DNA of 64,000 nt. It comes from Parelaphostrongylus tenuis (taxonomy: Eukaryota; Nematoda; Chromadorea; Rhabditida; Metastrongylidae). A program made the translations under genes and the position numbers. The notes under the pieces are model-generated. The model made no database searches. It saw nothing but the letters and a program-made list of their open reading frames with translations, and was not told where the DNA came from. The stretch is taken from contig JAHQIW010000413.1 of NCBI GenBank assembly GCA_019055375.1, positions 186,001 through 250,000 of the forward strand, given 5' to 3'. Shown piece after piece: positions 11,058 to 20,700 of this stretch (positions are counted from its first letter, which is position 1; every line of letters starts with the position of its first letter).

Positions 11058-11128
11058 CCATAACTCATGATCGAACCGGAAACCTTTACATTCTCAGTCT
11101 GACGCTCTCCAAACTAAGCTATTGAGGC
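11058..11128 (-). pseudogene. tRNA-Phe pseudogene
   Basis: On the minus strand the D-arm, anticodon region and T-arm of tRNA-Phe are recognisable (AAGCTTAGTTTGGAGAGCGT, AGACTGAGAATG, GTTTCCGGTTCGATC). Acceptor and T-stem pairing are broken and the anticodon region is altered. It is a decayed relative of the array at 12254-12929. Confidence 0.7.
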
Positions 11129-11379
11129 TTTCTACCCGCACGCTGCAAAAATAAGATATCAGTAATACCAGATTGAGGAAAGAGTTTCGTAACGCCCAAG
11201 AAAAAATTCAGATATTGTGTTTGTTTCACACAGTACCGATTACTGCAAATTCATGTGAATATCTCAAGAATAGAAACTTCCACGCAACGCTAGTTATAGT
11301 GCATCAGATTCTTGGAAAATCGAAGTGAACGTTGTCTTCCAAAAGCCATCACTTGCATCACTTCCTCCGCCATCACTTG

Positions 11380-11870
11380 CATGTCAAGATCGGTCTGCCC
11401 AAAGGTCATGATCTTCGTTTGGGGGTTTTCGAAAATGTCAGGCATTTCGAACTTATTCCGAATGGTCGTGCCATCAATGCCGAACTCTGCTGCGAGCAGC
11501 TGGGCCGCATTTACGATGCCTTGAAGGAAAAGTACCCGACATTGATTCATCGAAAGCGCACGCTGTTTCAGCAAGACGATGCAAGCAGTGTTCAAGCTCG
11601 CTGACAAGCAAGTCAAAACTCGCACCACAAAGAAGAATTAGGATAAGACAGGAAAACTAGAGGAAGTCTTGCCACACCCAGCGTACAGTCCAGATGCTAA
11701 GTCGTTCGATTATTTTCTTTTCCGCTTAAAGGAACATTTCTTGCGTGGGCACCGCTTCGAGGCATTTGATCAAGTTGGAGAGGGATGTCGAGAGTTTCTC
11801 AATCCAAAGCGCGAAGATGGTATTTCAAGCGTTTCTGCAAACTTGTAGATCGTTGGCAGGAGATCTTGAT
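11380..11870 (+). pseudogene. mariner-type transposase remnant (catalytic region)
   Basis: The frame at 11332-11604 reads LRLGVFENVRHFELIPNGRA and then INAELCCEQLGRIYDALKEK, PTLIHRKRTLFQQDDA. This matches the mariner transposase segment from the WW-E-L-P-GRTIN block to the second catalytic aspartate block (HDNARPHTA in active members). The reading frame breaks just after QDDA: the PHTA part is lost, with an immediate stop. Further family-like residues appear in shifted frames (SVQSRC/PLKGTFL near 11690-11750, EFLNPKREDG and CKLVDRWQEIL near 11785-11880). The DNA-binding N-terminus and terminal inverted repeats are not visible. This is a dead copy. Confidence 0.85.
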
Positions 11871-12055
11871 AATAATGGTCTTTATTTTGAAGAATAATTA
11901 TTGTCTTTTTTTGATGAATTTATGTATAAACTTCAGATGTGCAGCGGGTGTTGAGGAGCATCCTCCTCAGCCTAATATTTGTTCTAATCAATCCGCAACG
12001 TGTTTATACGAGTTCGAACGCACGCAAAGTGGCTCAACTCGTGTGACAAAACAAT

Positions 12056-12125
12056 TACCAAAACGAAGATCAAACTACTGACTTTAGATTTCCAGCCCAA
12101 CGCTCTCCCAACTGAGCATCGAGGC
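12056..12125 (-). pseudogene. tRNA-Phe pseudogene, decayed first unit of the array
   Basis: Aligned to the intact units at an offset of about 198 bp, but the T-arm and acceptor are heavily substituted and the D-arm has lost a base (GAGCATCGAGG in place of GAGCTATCGAGG). Its flanks still match the array spacer. Confidence 0.75.
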
Positions 12126-12253
12126 CACAAAAATCTACTCCTCTTGTATCCACAAATCAGTGATCTTGAATGGATTAATTCAAGCCAGAAATTTGTCCGT
12201 GTTGGTAAATACACAGATAGGACAAAGTGCCCATGTTACGTGAACAAAACAGT

Positions 12254-12326
12254 TGCCCCGAACCAGGATCGAACTGGTGACCTTTAGATCTTCAGTCTAA
12301 CGCTCTCCCAACTGAGCTATCGAGGC
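12254..12326 (-). tRNA. tRNA-Phe (GAA)
   Basis: Full 73-nt cloverleaf on the minus strand. The acceptor GCCTCGA pairs with TCGGGGC (one G-T). The D-arm is GCTC...GAGC. The anticodon arm TTAGA-CTGAAGA-TCTAA has anticodon GAA. The T-arm is ACCAG-TTCGATC-CTGGT and the discriminator is A. A TTTT terminator follows a few bases downstream (AACAAAACA on the plus strand). Confidence 0.97.
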
Positions 12327-12454
12327 CACAAAGAACTACTCCTCTTGGATCCACGAATCAGTGATCTTGAATGGATTGATTCAAGCCAGAAATTTGTCCG
12401 TGTTGGTAAATACACGGATAGGACAAAGTGCCCATGTTATGTAAAAAAAATAGT

Positions 12455-12527
12455 TGCCCCGAACCAGGATCGAAGTGGTGACCTTTAGATCTTCAGTCTA
12501 ACGCTCTCCCAACTGAGCTATCGAGGC
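12455..12527 (-). tRNA. tRNA-Phe (GAA), copy with a T-stem mismatch
   Basis: Identical to its neighbours except that the T-stem reads ACCAC rather than ACCAG, giving a C-C clash at the pair that closes the T-loop (positions 53-61). The downstream T-run is longer (eight Ts) than in the other units. It may still be transcribed but could be unstable. Confidence 0.85.
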
Positions 12528-12655
12528 CACAAAGATCTACTCCTCTTGTATCCACAAATCAGTGATCTTGAATGGATTAATTCAAACCAGAAATTTGTCC
12601 GTGTTGGTAAATACACAGATAGGACAAAGTGCCGATGTTATGTGAACAAAACAGT

Positions 12656-12728
12656 TGCCCCGAACCAGGATCGAACTGGTGACCTTTAGATCTTCAGTCT
12701 AACGCTCTCCCAACTGAGCTATCGAGGC
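12656..12728 (-). tRNA. tRNA-Phe (GAA)
   Basis: Same 73-nt sequence as 12254-12326, with intact cloverleaf, anticodon GAA and a downstream TTTT. Confidence 0.97.
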
Positions 12729-12856
12729 CACAAAGATCTACTCCTCTTGTATCCACAAATCAGTGATCTTGAATGGATTAATTCAAACCAGAAATTTGTC
12801 CGTGTTGGTAAATACACAGATAGGACAAAGTGCCAATGTTATGTGAACAAAACAGT

Positions 12857-12929
12857 TGCCCCGAACCAGGATCGAACTGGTGACCTTTAGATCTTCAGTC
12901 TAACGCTCTCCCAACTGAGCTATCGAGGC
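12857..12929 (-). tRNA. tRNA-Phe (GAA)
   Basis: Same 73-nt sequence. This is the most upstream unit on the minus strand; its 5' flank (GTGCACATATCATTC on plus) differs from the array spacer, marking the array edge. Confidence 0.97.
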
Positions 12930-13055
12930 CGTGCACATATCATTCACGACTACAAATTAGTGATATTTGAGTCGATAAATGCGAGCGACAAGGCTGTTCG
13001 CGTTGGAATATACACAAGCAACACAATGTGACGCATCTCCTGCGAACAAATCAGT

Positions 13056-13126
13056 TGCCCAGAACTAGGATCGAACTAGTGACCTTTACATCTTTAGTCT
13101 ACACTATCAAAACTAAGCTAGCCTAA
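13056..13126 (-). pseudogene. tRNA-Phe pseudogene beyond the array
   Basis: Recognisable T-arm (CACTAGTTCGATCCTAG) and anticodon region, but the acceptor is destroyed, the D-arm is changed and the anticodon G is replaced by A. It lies about 200 bp past the last intact unit, so it is an older array member. Its spacer is also related. Confidence 0.7.
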
Positions 13127-13597
13127 CAAACGAAATGATGACCGTAGAACAGGGAAAATATCATATTTGTGGCGATTGATGCGAAAATCGCAATACATGG
13201 ATGGTTACATGAATTTCCACTTGCCTCCTTCAAAAGTATTTGTGGTCGTCTATCTAATCAGGCAATGAATTCCCCTCATAAATCAGTATATTACCAACTC
13301 GTTGTCGGCGTGAGTATGGAAGGCTTGGTGAACACTAGGCGTGGGATCGAACCAGCGATAAATACGACGCGTATTTCAGGTCACAACTGATACACGGACA
13401 TTAAATCACATCCAGTTATTCGGTTGATATTCCGTGTACTACTTTACAGCTTTTTTAGAACTTGATTTTTTCATCACAGCGTTTATTTTTTCACTGTCCG
13501 GATCTCAATACTTCAGCATTCAATTCGTCTTTCGTCTTCTTCTTAAACGGCATAGAATACTAAGTTGAGCGAGTCTCCTTGCAATCTCGAGGATAGC

Positions 13598-13713
13598 CTT
13601 GCTGTGGCGTTCCAAAGAACGTTGTTCGTGATTGCCTGAGGGATGTGGGGGGTTGAGCTCGGCTGCACACACACAGGCCGTGACTAACATCACAACCGTT
13701 GGCCACGGCGTCC
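13598..13713 (-). mobile_element. SINE-like family C copy
   Basis: Read on minus: head GGACGCCGTGGCCAACGGTT (A-box-like, tRNA-Ser/Leu-like), a G-rich middle and the motif GAACGCCACAGCAAGGC. The same head-to-tail order appears at 29147, 29330, 29730, 45529 and 48350. Confidence 0.65.
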
Positions 13714-13852
13714 CATACTATTTTTGACAATTTAATAAAAAGTCTATAGCTGCTTTTCTGACTAAATTGATTTTAATGGATTTTTCCCAGCGAAAATGCC
13801 GAAACTTATGCAACAGAATTTAGAACGAGAAGTACCAATCTCGCGCAAGTTT

Positions 13853-14108
13853 TAACCCCTTCGAGATCGTGGACCCACCTCCTCCGCATCTCTAACCCCC
13901 AGGGAGGTGGACGCACTCAATGTATTATTGTATTATTTTCACTGTATTACTTTTTTTCCTACTTATAACAATATAATATAATCACGTATAACACAACAAG
14001 GAGAAACAACAATAATGATACAACTGAAATAATACAATAACATTCAATGCGTTCGTACGCTAAGGGTCAGGGATGCAGAAAAGGTGGGTCCACGGTCCCC
14101 CAAGGGTT
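13853..14108. repeat. MITE family D, full-length copy
   Basis: Terminal inverted repeats TAACCCCTTCGAGATCGTGG ... GTCCCCCAAGGGTT enclose CCACCTCCTCCGCATCTCTA mirrored by GGATGCAGAAAAGGTGGG, with an AT-rich centre that is also partly palindromic (TGTATTATTGTATTATTT against AAATAATACAATAACATT). No coding capacity. It is probably mobilised by a transposase supplied elsewhere. Confidence 0.85.
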
Positions 14109-14109
14109 G

Positions 14110-15222
14110 CATTAGAGAAGAGGACAAGTTGTGATATAGGTTCCAGTTTTTAACAACATTTACACAAAATTTTTATTCATCTCCATAAACATACAACTTT
14201 TTGTTTATCTGCGCTTAGTAAACCGTGACCACTTGGATTCCAACTCAGAGACAATATGGCATGGCTGAAAAAATAATCTTTCTTCAAGTACACATCACTG
14301 AAACACACGAGAAAATGAAGCGTACTCGTGCCCTCCTTTATACAAAACTTTTTCTAGTTTGGTTGACTGCACATTCCAAATAAACACATGGCCATCGGAT
14401 GCGCTGGAAATTCTAGTTTATCAACACAATTAGAAATTAGTGGTGATAAACAAAAAACTTCATTAATCGCCATTGTATTAACAACCGCTGTAAATCTTAC
14501 TTTCAAAAGACAAATCGATTTCAAAAGCGAGTAGTAAGTAACAACTTCACATATAATCTTAATATTGTTATAATTTAACTTGAAGATAACGAGGCCGCTG
14601 AGATACGAGAAAAACTTGAAGCATGAGGAAGCTTCGAACTCACGACTATCCTTTCCGGTGGTCACCATTTCCACTGCACTATTGAGGCCCTCGCTCTACC
14701 CTTTTCTCAACGGTGTTCTAACGCTTTCGGTGGTTGGTGATCATCCGTCAACGGGATGACTCTGCGAAGCATACTACCGTACCTCGCCTTGACAAACAAA
14801 ATTGAAAACTAAGATCCTTAAGAACCAAGGCCTTATAATGAGTGAGGTTGATGACGATTTGTGCTTTCCAAAGCACTCCCGTTGAAGGACGAATGCTGAC
14901 AGCCATCGAAAATGCTTCAAAAAAAAAAACACGACGGAAAGAAAAGCAGAGAAACGACTCCAAGGGTGTGGTGAATAGCGTTGGTGAACACCCGGAAAGA
15001 GCACTCGCTGGTTTGAAACGACGTCGGGTTACAAGTTTTTCTCGGATTTCAGCCCTCTTGTGGTTACACTGAGTACTGAGTCGTTCCATAGTTTTCGATA
15101 CTAGAGCAATAAACACCAAATTCATTAGCTATAAGTGATCAGAACTCCATGATTCTGATTCCGTTCAATTGCACATTTCCTTGCAAACATTTTGGTATAA
15201 AACTTGCCCATAGTTCCTGTGA
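14110..15222. other. No gene recognised
   Basis: A weak tRNA-like stretch on minus lies at about 14629-14693 (GTCGTGAGTTCGAAGC as a B-box-like core). Open frames at 14354-15125 are unassigned and overlap on both strands. Confidence 0.35.
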
Positions 15223-15512
15223 AATGGAGCTCTATTGGGAACAAAATCGCTGGCTACTAATGCACAAATGGCGCGTAGGGGAAAATCCTAGTGAAGTAGC
15301 GTGCAAAATTGATGGATCTTGGGGCGATGATACGATTAGAAGAAGGGCAGCTAGGAAATGGTTCGCTAAGTTCAAAACTGGAGAGAACAGTCTGGGATAT
15401 TAGCCACGTACGGGCCGTCAAAAAGAAGCTCCACTTATTCTGGGCGCCGTTTTACCACCATTTCCCCTACGCTCCTTCCGTGCATGAATAGCAGGCAAAT
15501 TTGAGCTCCGTT
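15223..15512 (+). pseudogene. Palindromic mariner N-terminus remnant
   Basis: From 15223 the plus frame reads MELYWEQNRWLLMHKWRVGE, NPSEVACKID, then RKWFAKFKTGENSLGY, which matches the helix-turn-helix N-terminus of mariner transposases. The first part of this sequence recurs in reverse at about 15470-15512 (TGCATGAATAGCAGGCAAAT...GAGCTCC mirrors GGAGC...TGCTATTCATGCA). The element is therefore two opposed 5' ends of one mariner, a foldback remnant without a catalytic domain. Confidence 0.75.
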
Positions 15513-16440
15513 TGAAGTAAATACAGGCAAGCGAGATGTCGCATTCAGTGATTCTATCGGTGAGGTGAACTTTGGACTGGACATATCAGCAATTCCTTTG
15601 CCGAATAAATGAAGCTTATACACCTAAGAGTATTGAGTGGTATGCAGACCGTTCACCATCAGGGCAGGAACTGAATCAGCGCTTCGCCCATGCCTGGGAT
15701 GTATGCTATCACTACTCCGCTCGCCATTCTATTCGTTTGCTCATAATCATGTTAGGGAAGGTCTCCAAATTCCTTCAGCTGTAATTCGGCTGCTACTTCA
15801 CGTCTGTCATCTTATCTTTAAACGCCGTTAAATACAGGTTGAGTGGATTCTCCCTCAACTTCAGAGATAGTTTGCAAGAGTTCCTACTTAGACCGAAAGG
15901 CCTTAATCGTGCCAAGACAAGCCTTTACAACTGGCCACTGTGGGAGGGACAAAAGGCTTGGTGAGCTCGCGAAGGGTCGTACCATTACACGGCCCGTGAT
16001 AAACGGCATCACTATTGCTGCGCTGTGCGCTCCCTCAGGGCTCATAAAGGTATAAACACATATTAGACAAGTGATAAAAGAATTTACTCATACGACTGTT
16101 TCAGCCGAGTTTAGCAAGTTGAAGCTGATTAAAAAGCAACGTACCCGGCAGCACAGTACTCCATTCCTGGGGAAAGCACACATCGAGAAACATCACTTGA
16201 CGTGCGGTATTGCTCAGCACTAGAATGCACATTCAAAGTCATTTAGGGTTTAATCAAATCGGCATATTTCCGTTACCGGGCCCCATTCTTCAGGCTTTCT
16301 TGGGCAAGGTATCTTTCAAGCCTTCCTCAAACTTTACTAGTACTCGATGACTTGAAAAACGGTGATCTCCCCACAGCGACTATTTACTCTCAAAAAAGGC
16401 CTTATCAAGGCGCTGTAGCAGCGAAAATGAGATCATGTTT
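15513..16440. other. No gene recognised
   Basis: I looked here for the missing C-terminal WD repeats of the ATG16 gene on the minus strand and did not find them. Confidence 0.4.
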
Positions 16441-16557
16441 CACATTCGACGCTAATATCTTGCCAGGCTAGAATTTATGGACAGCACTCTAACAGATATA
16501 CCACCAACCAAAAGCGTTGATCCCAGTAACCGATATGGCTTGCCAGGCGATGGCGTG

Positions 16558-16636
16558 GCAAAACAGGCGTTGGTAGTGCAGTTGATAAGCCGCACCTCCG
16601 AATAGGGTGAAAAGTGAGTTCGATTTCCGTCTGACG
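16558..16636 (+). repeat. tRNA-like element (family B)
   Basis: GGCGTTGGTAGTGCAGTTGA (A-box-like) then GGGTGAAAAGTGAGTTCGAT (B-box-like) with the usual AATAGGGTGAAA spacer shared by many tRNA-like arms in this window. Confidence 0.6.
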
Positions 16637-16746
16637 TCGGACATTTGCTTATCACTCAACATTATTGGCTATATTTGTAACATCATACCACCACTAAACA
16701 AGCGGCAAGGTAAAAAGAATACTTCAATAGATTTTTGGTAGTTATC

Positions 16747-16995
16747 ACCTGTCACCTGTCGTTGTTGATCGTCGAGTGACTCGAGAGGTACCAGCAACAC
16801 TCCCATTTATCCCTATCGCGTGCTAGAGTAGCCCAGTGGGACCTCCTTGCTCTAGGGATTCGTTAAGCATCAATCTTTCTTCCAGGCCTTTTAGTGAAGA
16901 AATCAGACCAATAGGTCCGATGGTCTTTCTGTAGAGCTTTTGATACCCCGAGAAATTTAGTCGGTAACAGCTCTCGTTTATTGGTTGTCGTTGAA
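16747..16995. repeat. Dispersed repeat F, copy 1
   Basis: Shares GATCGTCGAGTGACTCGAG, CAGCAACACTCCCATTT, AGAGTAGCCCAGTGGGACCT and the later TGGTCTTTCTGTAGAGC segment with 27911-28140. No coding frame. Confidence 0.8.
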
Positions 16996-16999
16996 GCGC

Positions 17000-17616
17000 A
17001 TCACGTGTTGGACCCACATTGTATATGACAACATAAATCAAGTGATTCTGAAGCTAAATTTGACTTCTGAAGAGCCTTCCTGGAGCGCTGGAAGATTACA
17101 TTGCGCACTTCTGGACTTAAGCTTTATGGCGCGTCTATTCAGCAAGATACAATTAGATCAAAAGCCTAACCCCTCCATGTATGCCTATACAGCGATATAA
17201 CAAAGTTTATTCTACAATTCTAATACAGACAACGTAGAAAATCCCAAGATACGAAGAACGAGTTCTCGAATAAAAAACGAGACTCGCACTCTTCAAAGGC
17301 GACTCTAAGATAGTTGCGCACATCGCGACTCGAGAGACAAGCGATGATGCACCCCAAAGATAAAAGGTAATCTTCTTTTTGCTGCTACATCGTATTAGCA
17401 AGGCCTTTTCATGACCAAAAAACAGTTTCGAAGTCGCCGAGGTTTTAGCTATCGAGGACAACTAGAAGTATGAGGCAAAAGCAAAAAAGGCTTTGTCCCT
17501 TAAAGGTTGAAAAGGGAATAGTACAGCGAAATCTTCGCAAAACCTGAATCACGTATGAGTCCTATGGCTTCACCTGGAATATGAAACGAAGAATCCGAAT
17601 AAGTTTAGTTATTAAC
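17000..17616. repeat. Degenerate family E repeats downstream of the last ATG16 exon
   Basis: Contains motifs of the abundant family E (TTTTTGCTGCTACATCG, AAAGGCGACTCTAAGATAG). A phase-compatible continuation of ATG16 from an acceptor near 17550 gives RFCEDFAVLFPF and stops near 17465. It is not convincingly WD40-like. Confidence 0.45.
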
Positions 17617-17701
17617 CTGTATATATGCACCGTTTGGTATTTACGAATGTCAATTATCGACAATGTGTCGTCCCTTGTAGAGCATAAAAGATGTATGCCG
17701 T
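17617..17701 (-). CDS. atg-16: ATG16 WD40 exon (STRDD)
   Basis: Begins after TTTGTTGCAG and reads GIHLLCSTRDDTLSIIDIRK then YQTVHIYR. It ends before a GT donor with two leftover bases. It matches the human [21 protein letters not shown] block. This is the last exon I can place with confidence. Confidence 0.87.
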
Positions 17702-20700
17702 CTGCAACAAAGATATCAACGAATAGGTAAGTAAAAGTTTCAATCTAAATATAATCAGCTGACCAGACGACATGTCCAGAGAGGTCACTTTCCCTCCCAT
17801 CTCCATCGTATGTATTGGTTGCTGATTTTCTGAATCCCAAAAACGAAGTTTCTTGTCAAAATGTCCTGAAACATGGATGTATTAGCAAACAAATCGCCAC
17901 ATGAAAGACATTTCTTTGGCATTGTCTTCATTCTATAGACGACCCGTCATCACATTTCCCGTGTGGATCCCAATTCCTTGCATTCGACTTCCCTACGGTG
18001 TTCAAACAATTTCTGTGCTGTTTCAACTGCAGCTTAAGGATTCTGCCTCCTCCAAAAATAAAGCGAAATACAATGGAAAGGTCCCTCCTTACACTCTCTA
18101 TGTAGCCGAGCTAGAGTATTCAGTAGGGTGTTCATTTACTGATAGCAAAAATCTGTTGGGGATGTGGATCGAGCCAGCATCCTGCTCTGCGATAACCTGC
18201 ATCATTAACGACTCGGTCACAGCTCGGAGAAGCGCTCCTCCCTTGTAGACCTTCTACCTCATTTCTTCTAGGTTCAAATCTGAAGTAATCTCTGTCCGAG
18301 CATACCTGAGGCGAAAGTTGCAACACCGGTTCTAATTCCCTACGATGTCAAGTATAGTCGATCCTGGGAAAACAGAACGCACACCTACAAATAGGCATAT
18401 TGACCATTTGAAGAGATGGATAATGCGCAGATAGAAGATGAATCGATGTAAAAACTGCATACATCTTTGACTCCTGACGTCCCATAGTTTTTATGACTCG
18501 ATCGTTTGATCCAGATACAACCTGAGTACATGAAAGAAATCGAGCAGACGTCACCTTATCCATATGTCCCATGAACGAAGTCTGAAAACGGACCAGTGAG
18601 CCCAGAGCAAAACTCAACCCTTAATCAATGCATTCACCACTCAATCCAATATTATAATGAGGAAAAATTGCACTATAGGCAAAAACAGTTATGTTCTCCA
18701 CACAAAGAGTTGCCCTTGGAGTGGTTTGGAAGCAAAATGAATAAAAATACGGTGGAAATAAGACGTATCAGTGCCAAGATATAGGTGATTACTAGTGAAC
18801 TAACTGTTAGCAAAACTTCGTGTAAACCTCGTTTAGCGTTAATCACCGCACAAGCAGGACTTCTGTTCTGCTACCCCTTTTTCTATGATATCAGGTATCG
18901 ATCTGTCAGCTACCAACCGTCAACTGTTTGAACTCATGATAACAGAACAGCAGCCTCAGTAGTGCAATGCTTAGAACGCACCGGAGAAGTGGGAAACGGG
19001 TTCAACTCCGGGCGGCTTCAATTAGGTTCAGAGCTTTGTATATCAGTTCCTAATGGCTATGTTAGCAAAATGACACTACTACTAGTATATCGAAGGATGC
19101 TGAAGGATACATAAAACTTCGCACCCCAGAACGCCTCTAGATATGGGTGGAACGCGCGGGTTTGACTCCCTTCTGGGGCCGAATGTTTTGCACATCAGTC
19201 AGCATTCTTCAACATAGATTTATGAGAACATAAAGCTGCTACAAAAATGCGAAAGTAAGGAATTTTTGGAATTCTTGCGGTCTGCTATTAGTCTCAGGAT
19301 AAGTACAAACCAATCCTTTAATCCAATTTGAATTCAGCTCCTACCACAAGTCTCAGGTTGTCTACGTTCCATAGACGAACACCGTGATCATTGCTGGCAC
19401 CGAGCAAAAGTCGTGATTCTGCATTGAAATCAAGTCGTGTCACGGCATGATTACAGCCAACAAGAGTGTTTCTTACCTCTGCTATTAGAAAAACGGAAAG
19501 ATATTTGCATAATTGAAAGCTGATCAATCAACTCACGTTTTAATCGGCCTTGTACGCTGATCAATTTTCCACAGTCGTACTCTTTTATCACTTCCTCCAC
19601 TAGCGAACATATCTGTAGATAGCCACAAGATGTCATACACTTCACCGTCGTTCGCTTCCTGAAATAAATGTAATATTAAAATGGAGCACCAATCTAAATA
19701 GGATACCTATCTGCATTATCTACTTTTTTCTTGAGATTTTTCTCAGTGGGCTTCCACCGCAATCAACATACCAAAACAAAATTGAATCCCTTCAAGTGTA
19801 AGCTTTGCTAGCATACTTGCGGATAACTTCCCAAAGTGTCTTTACTTTAGATTTTCGGTAGTCAACACTTTCTCTACCAAGAAACCGTCTCTCACTAAAC
19901 CTTGGCATCACCTACCCAGCATTGAGATTTGTATGAGTGAGCAACCGCTTTTAATCGTAAATTGACGTTCAGAAATTCTCCATACAAACGCCATAGCGAG
20001 GCGGTAAAACACTGACGTTTATGAACCTATTCAATATTTTTGAGTGATATGCGAAGATTTGGACGTCAGACGGGAATTAAACCCGCATTTCATACTTTCG
20101 AGGCTCTCGTGCAAGCCAAATACACTAGAAACGCTCCTGTTCTGCCAACAATCTTTCTTCGACCAACAGTCTTTCATCGACACAAGGCATCTACCTGTTT
20201 AATGCCGACACGTACTTTCAGGTCAGACCGTTGACGCTTGGTTGCTCACAGATCAATGCCTTGCGTCGTAGGATGATGGCAGAACAGGAGCATCGGTAGT
20301 GTAATTGGTAAGCCGACCGTCTCGAAAGTGTGAAATTCGGGTTCGTCCTGTCTAACGTTCAAAGTCATGATTTCACTCAACAACACGGGGCATGTATTTG
20401 CAACATTGTACCATGGCGAAAAGCGTTAAAATCAAAAAGAAAATTCTGATAATGCTGAAGTTAGAATTGCTGCATATTAAAAATACGAGAAAGAGAAAAT
20501 AGCTGAAAGTTTTGAGGGAACATTATATGCACACTCGAGACACACTGACCCACGACGACGTATGCGCGTGCAGCGTGCTGGGAGTAGATGAAATCCATGT
20601 TTTCGTGATTAATCAAAAGAACTACCATCACTGGATCTTGAAGAGGACAATCTCACGAGCCGTTTTTTCGATGTAAGGCCTGCTTGAAATTGATATCTTC

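Larger units (their letters stand above)
12056..12960 (-). repeat. 201-bp tandem array carrying tRNA-Phe genes
   Basis: Intact units start at 12254, 12455, 12656 and 12857: exactly 201 bp apart. The spacer (AAATCAGTGATCTTGAATGG ... GGACAAAGTGCC) is repeated nearly unchanged, so the array arose by unequal exchange of a tRNA-plus-spacer unit rather than by independent insertions. Confidence 0.95.

Noticed and set aside
11290..11628. 112-codon minus frame opposite the mariner remnant
   Set aside because: The plus strand matches mariner transposase; the minus frame is its complement.
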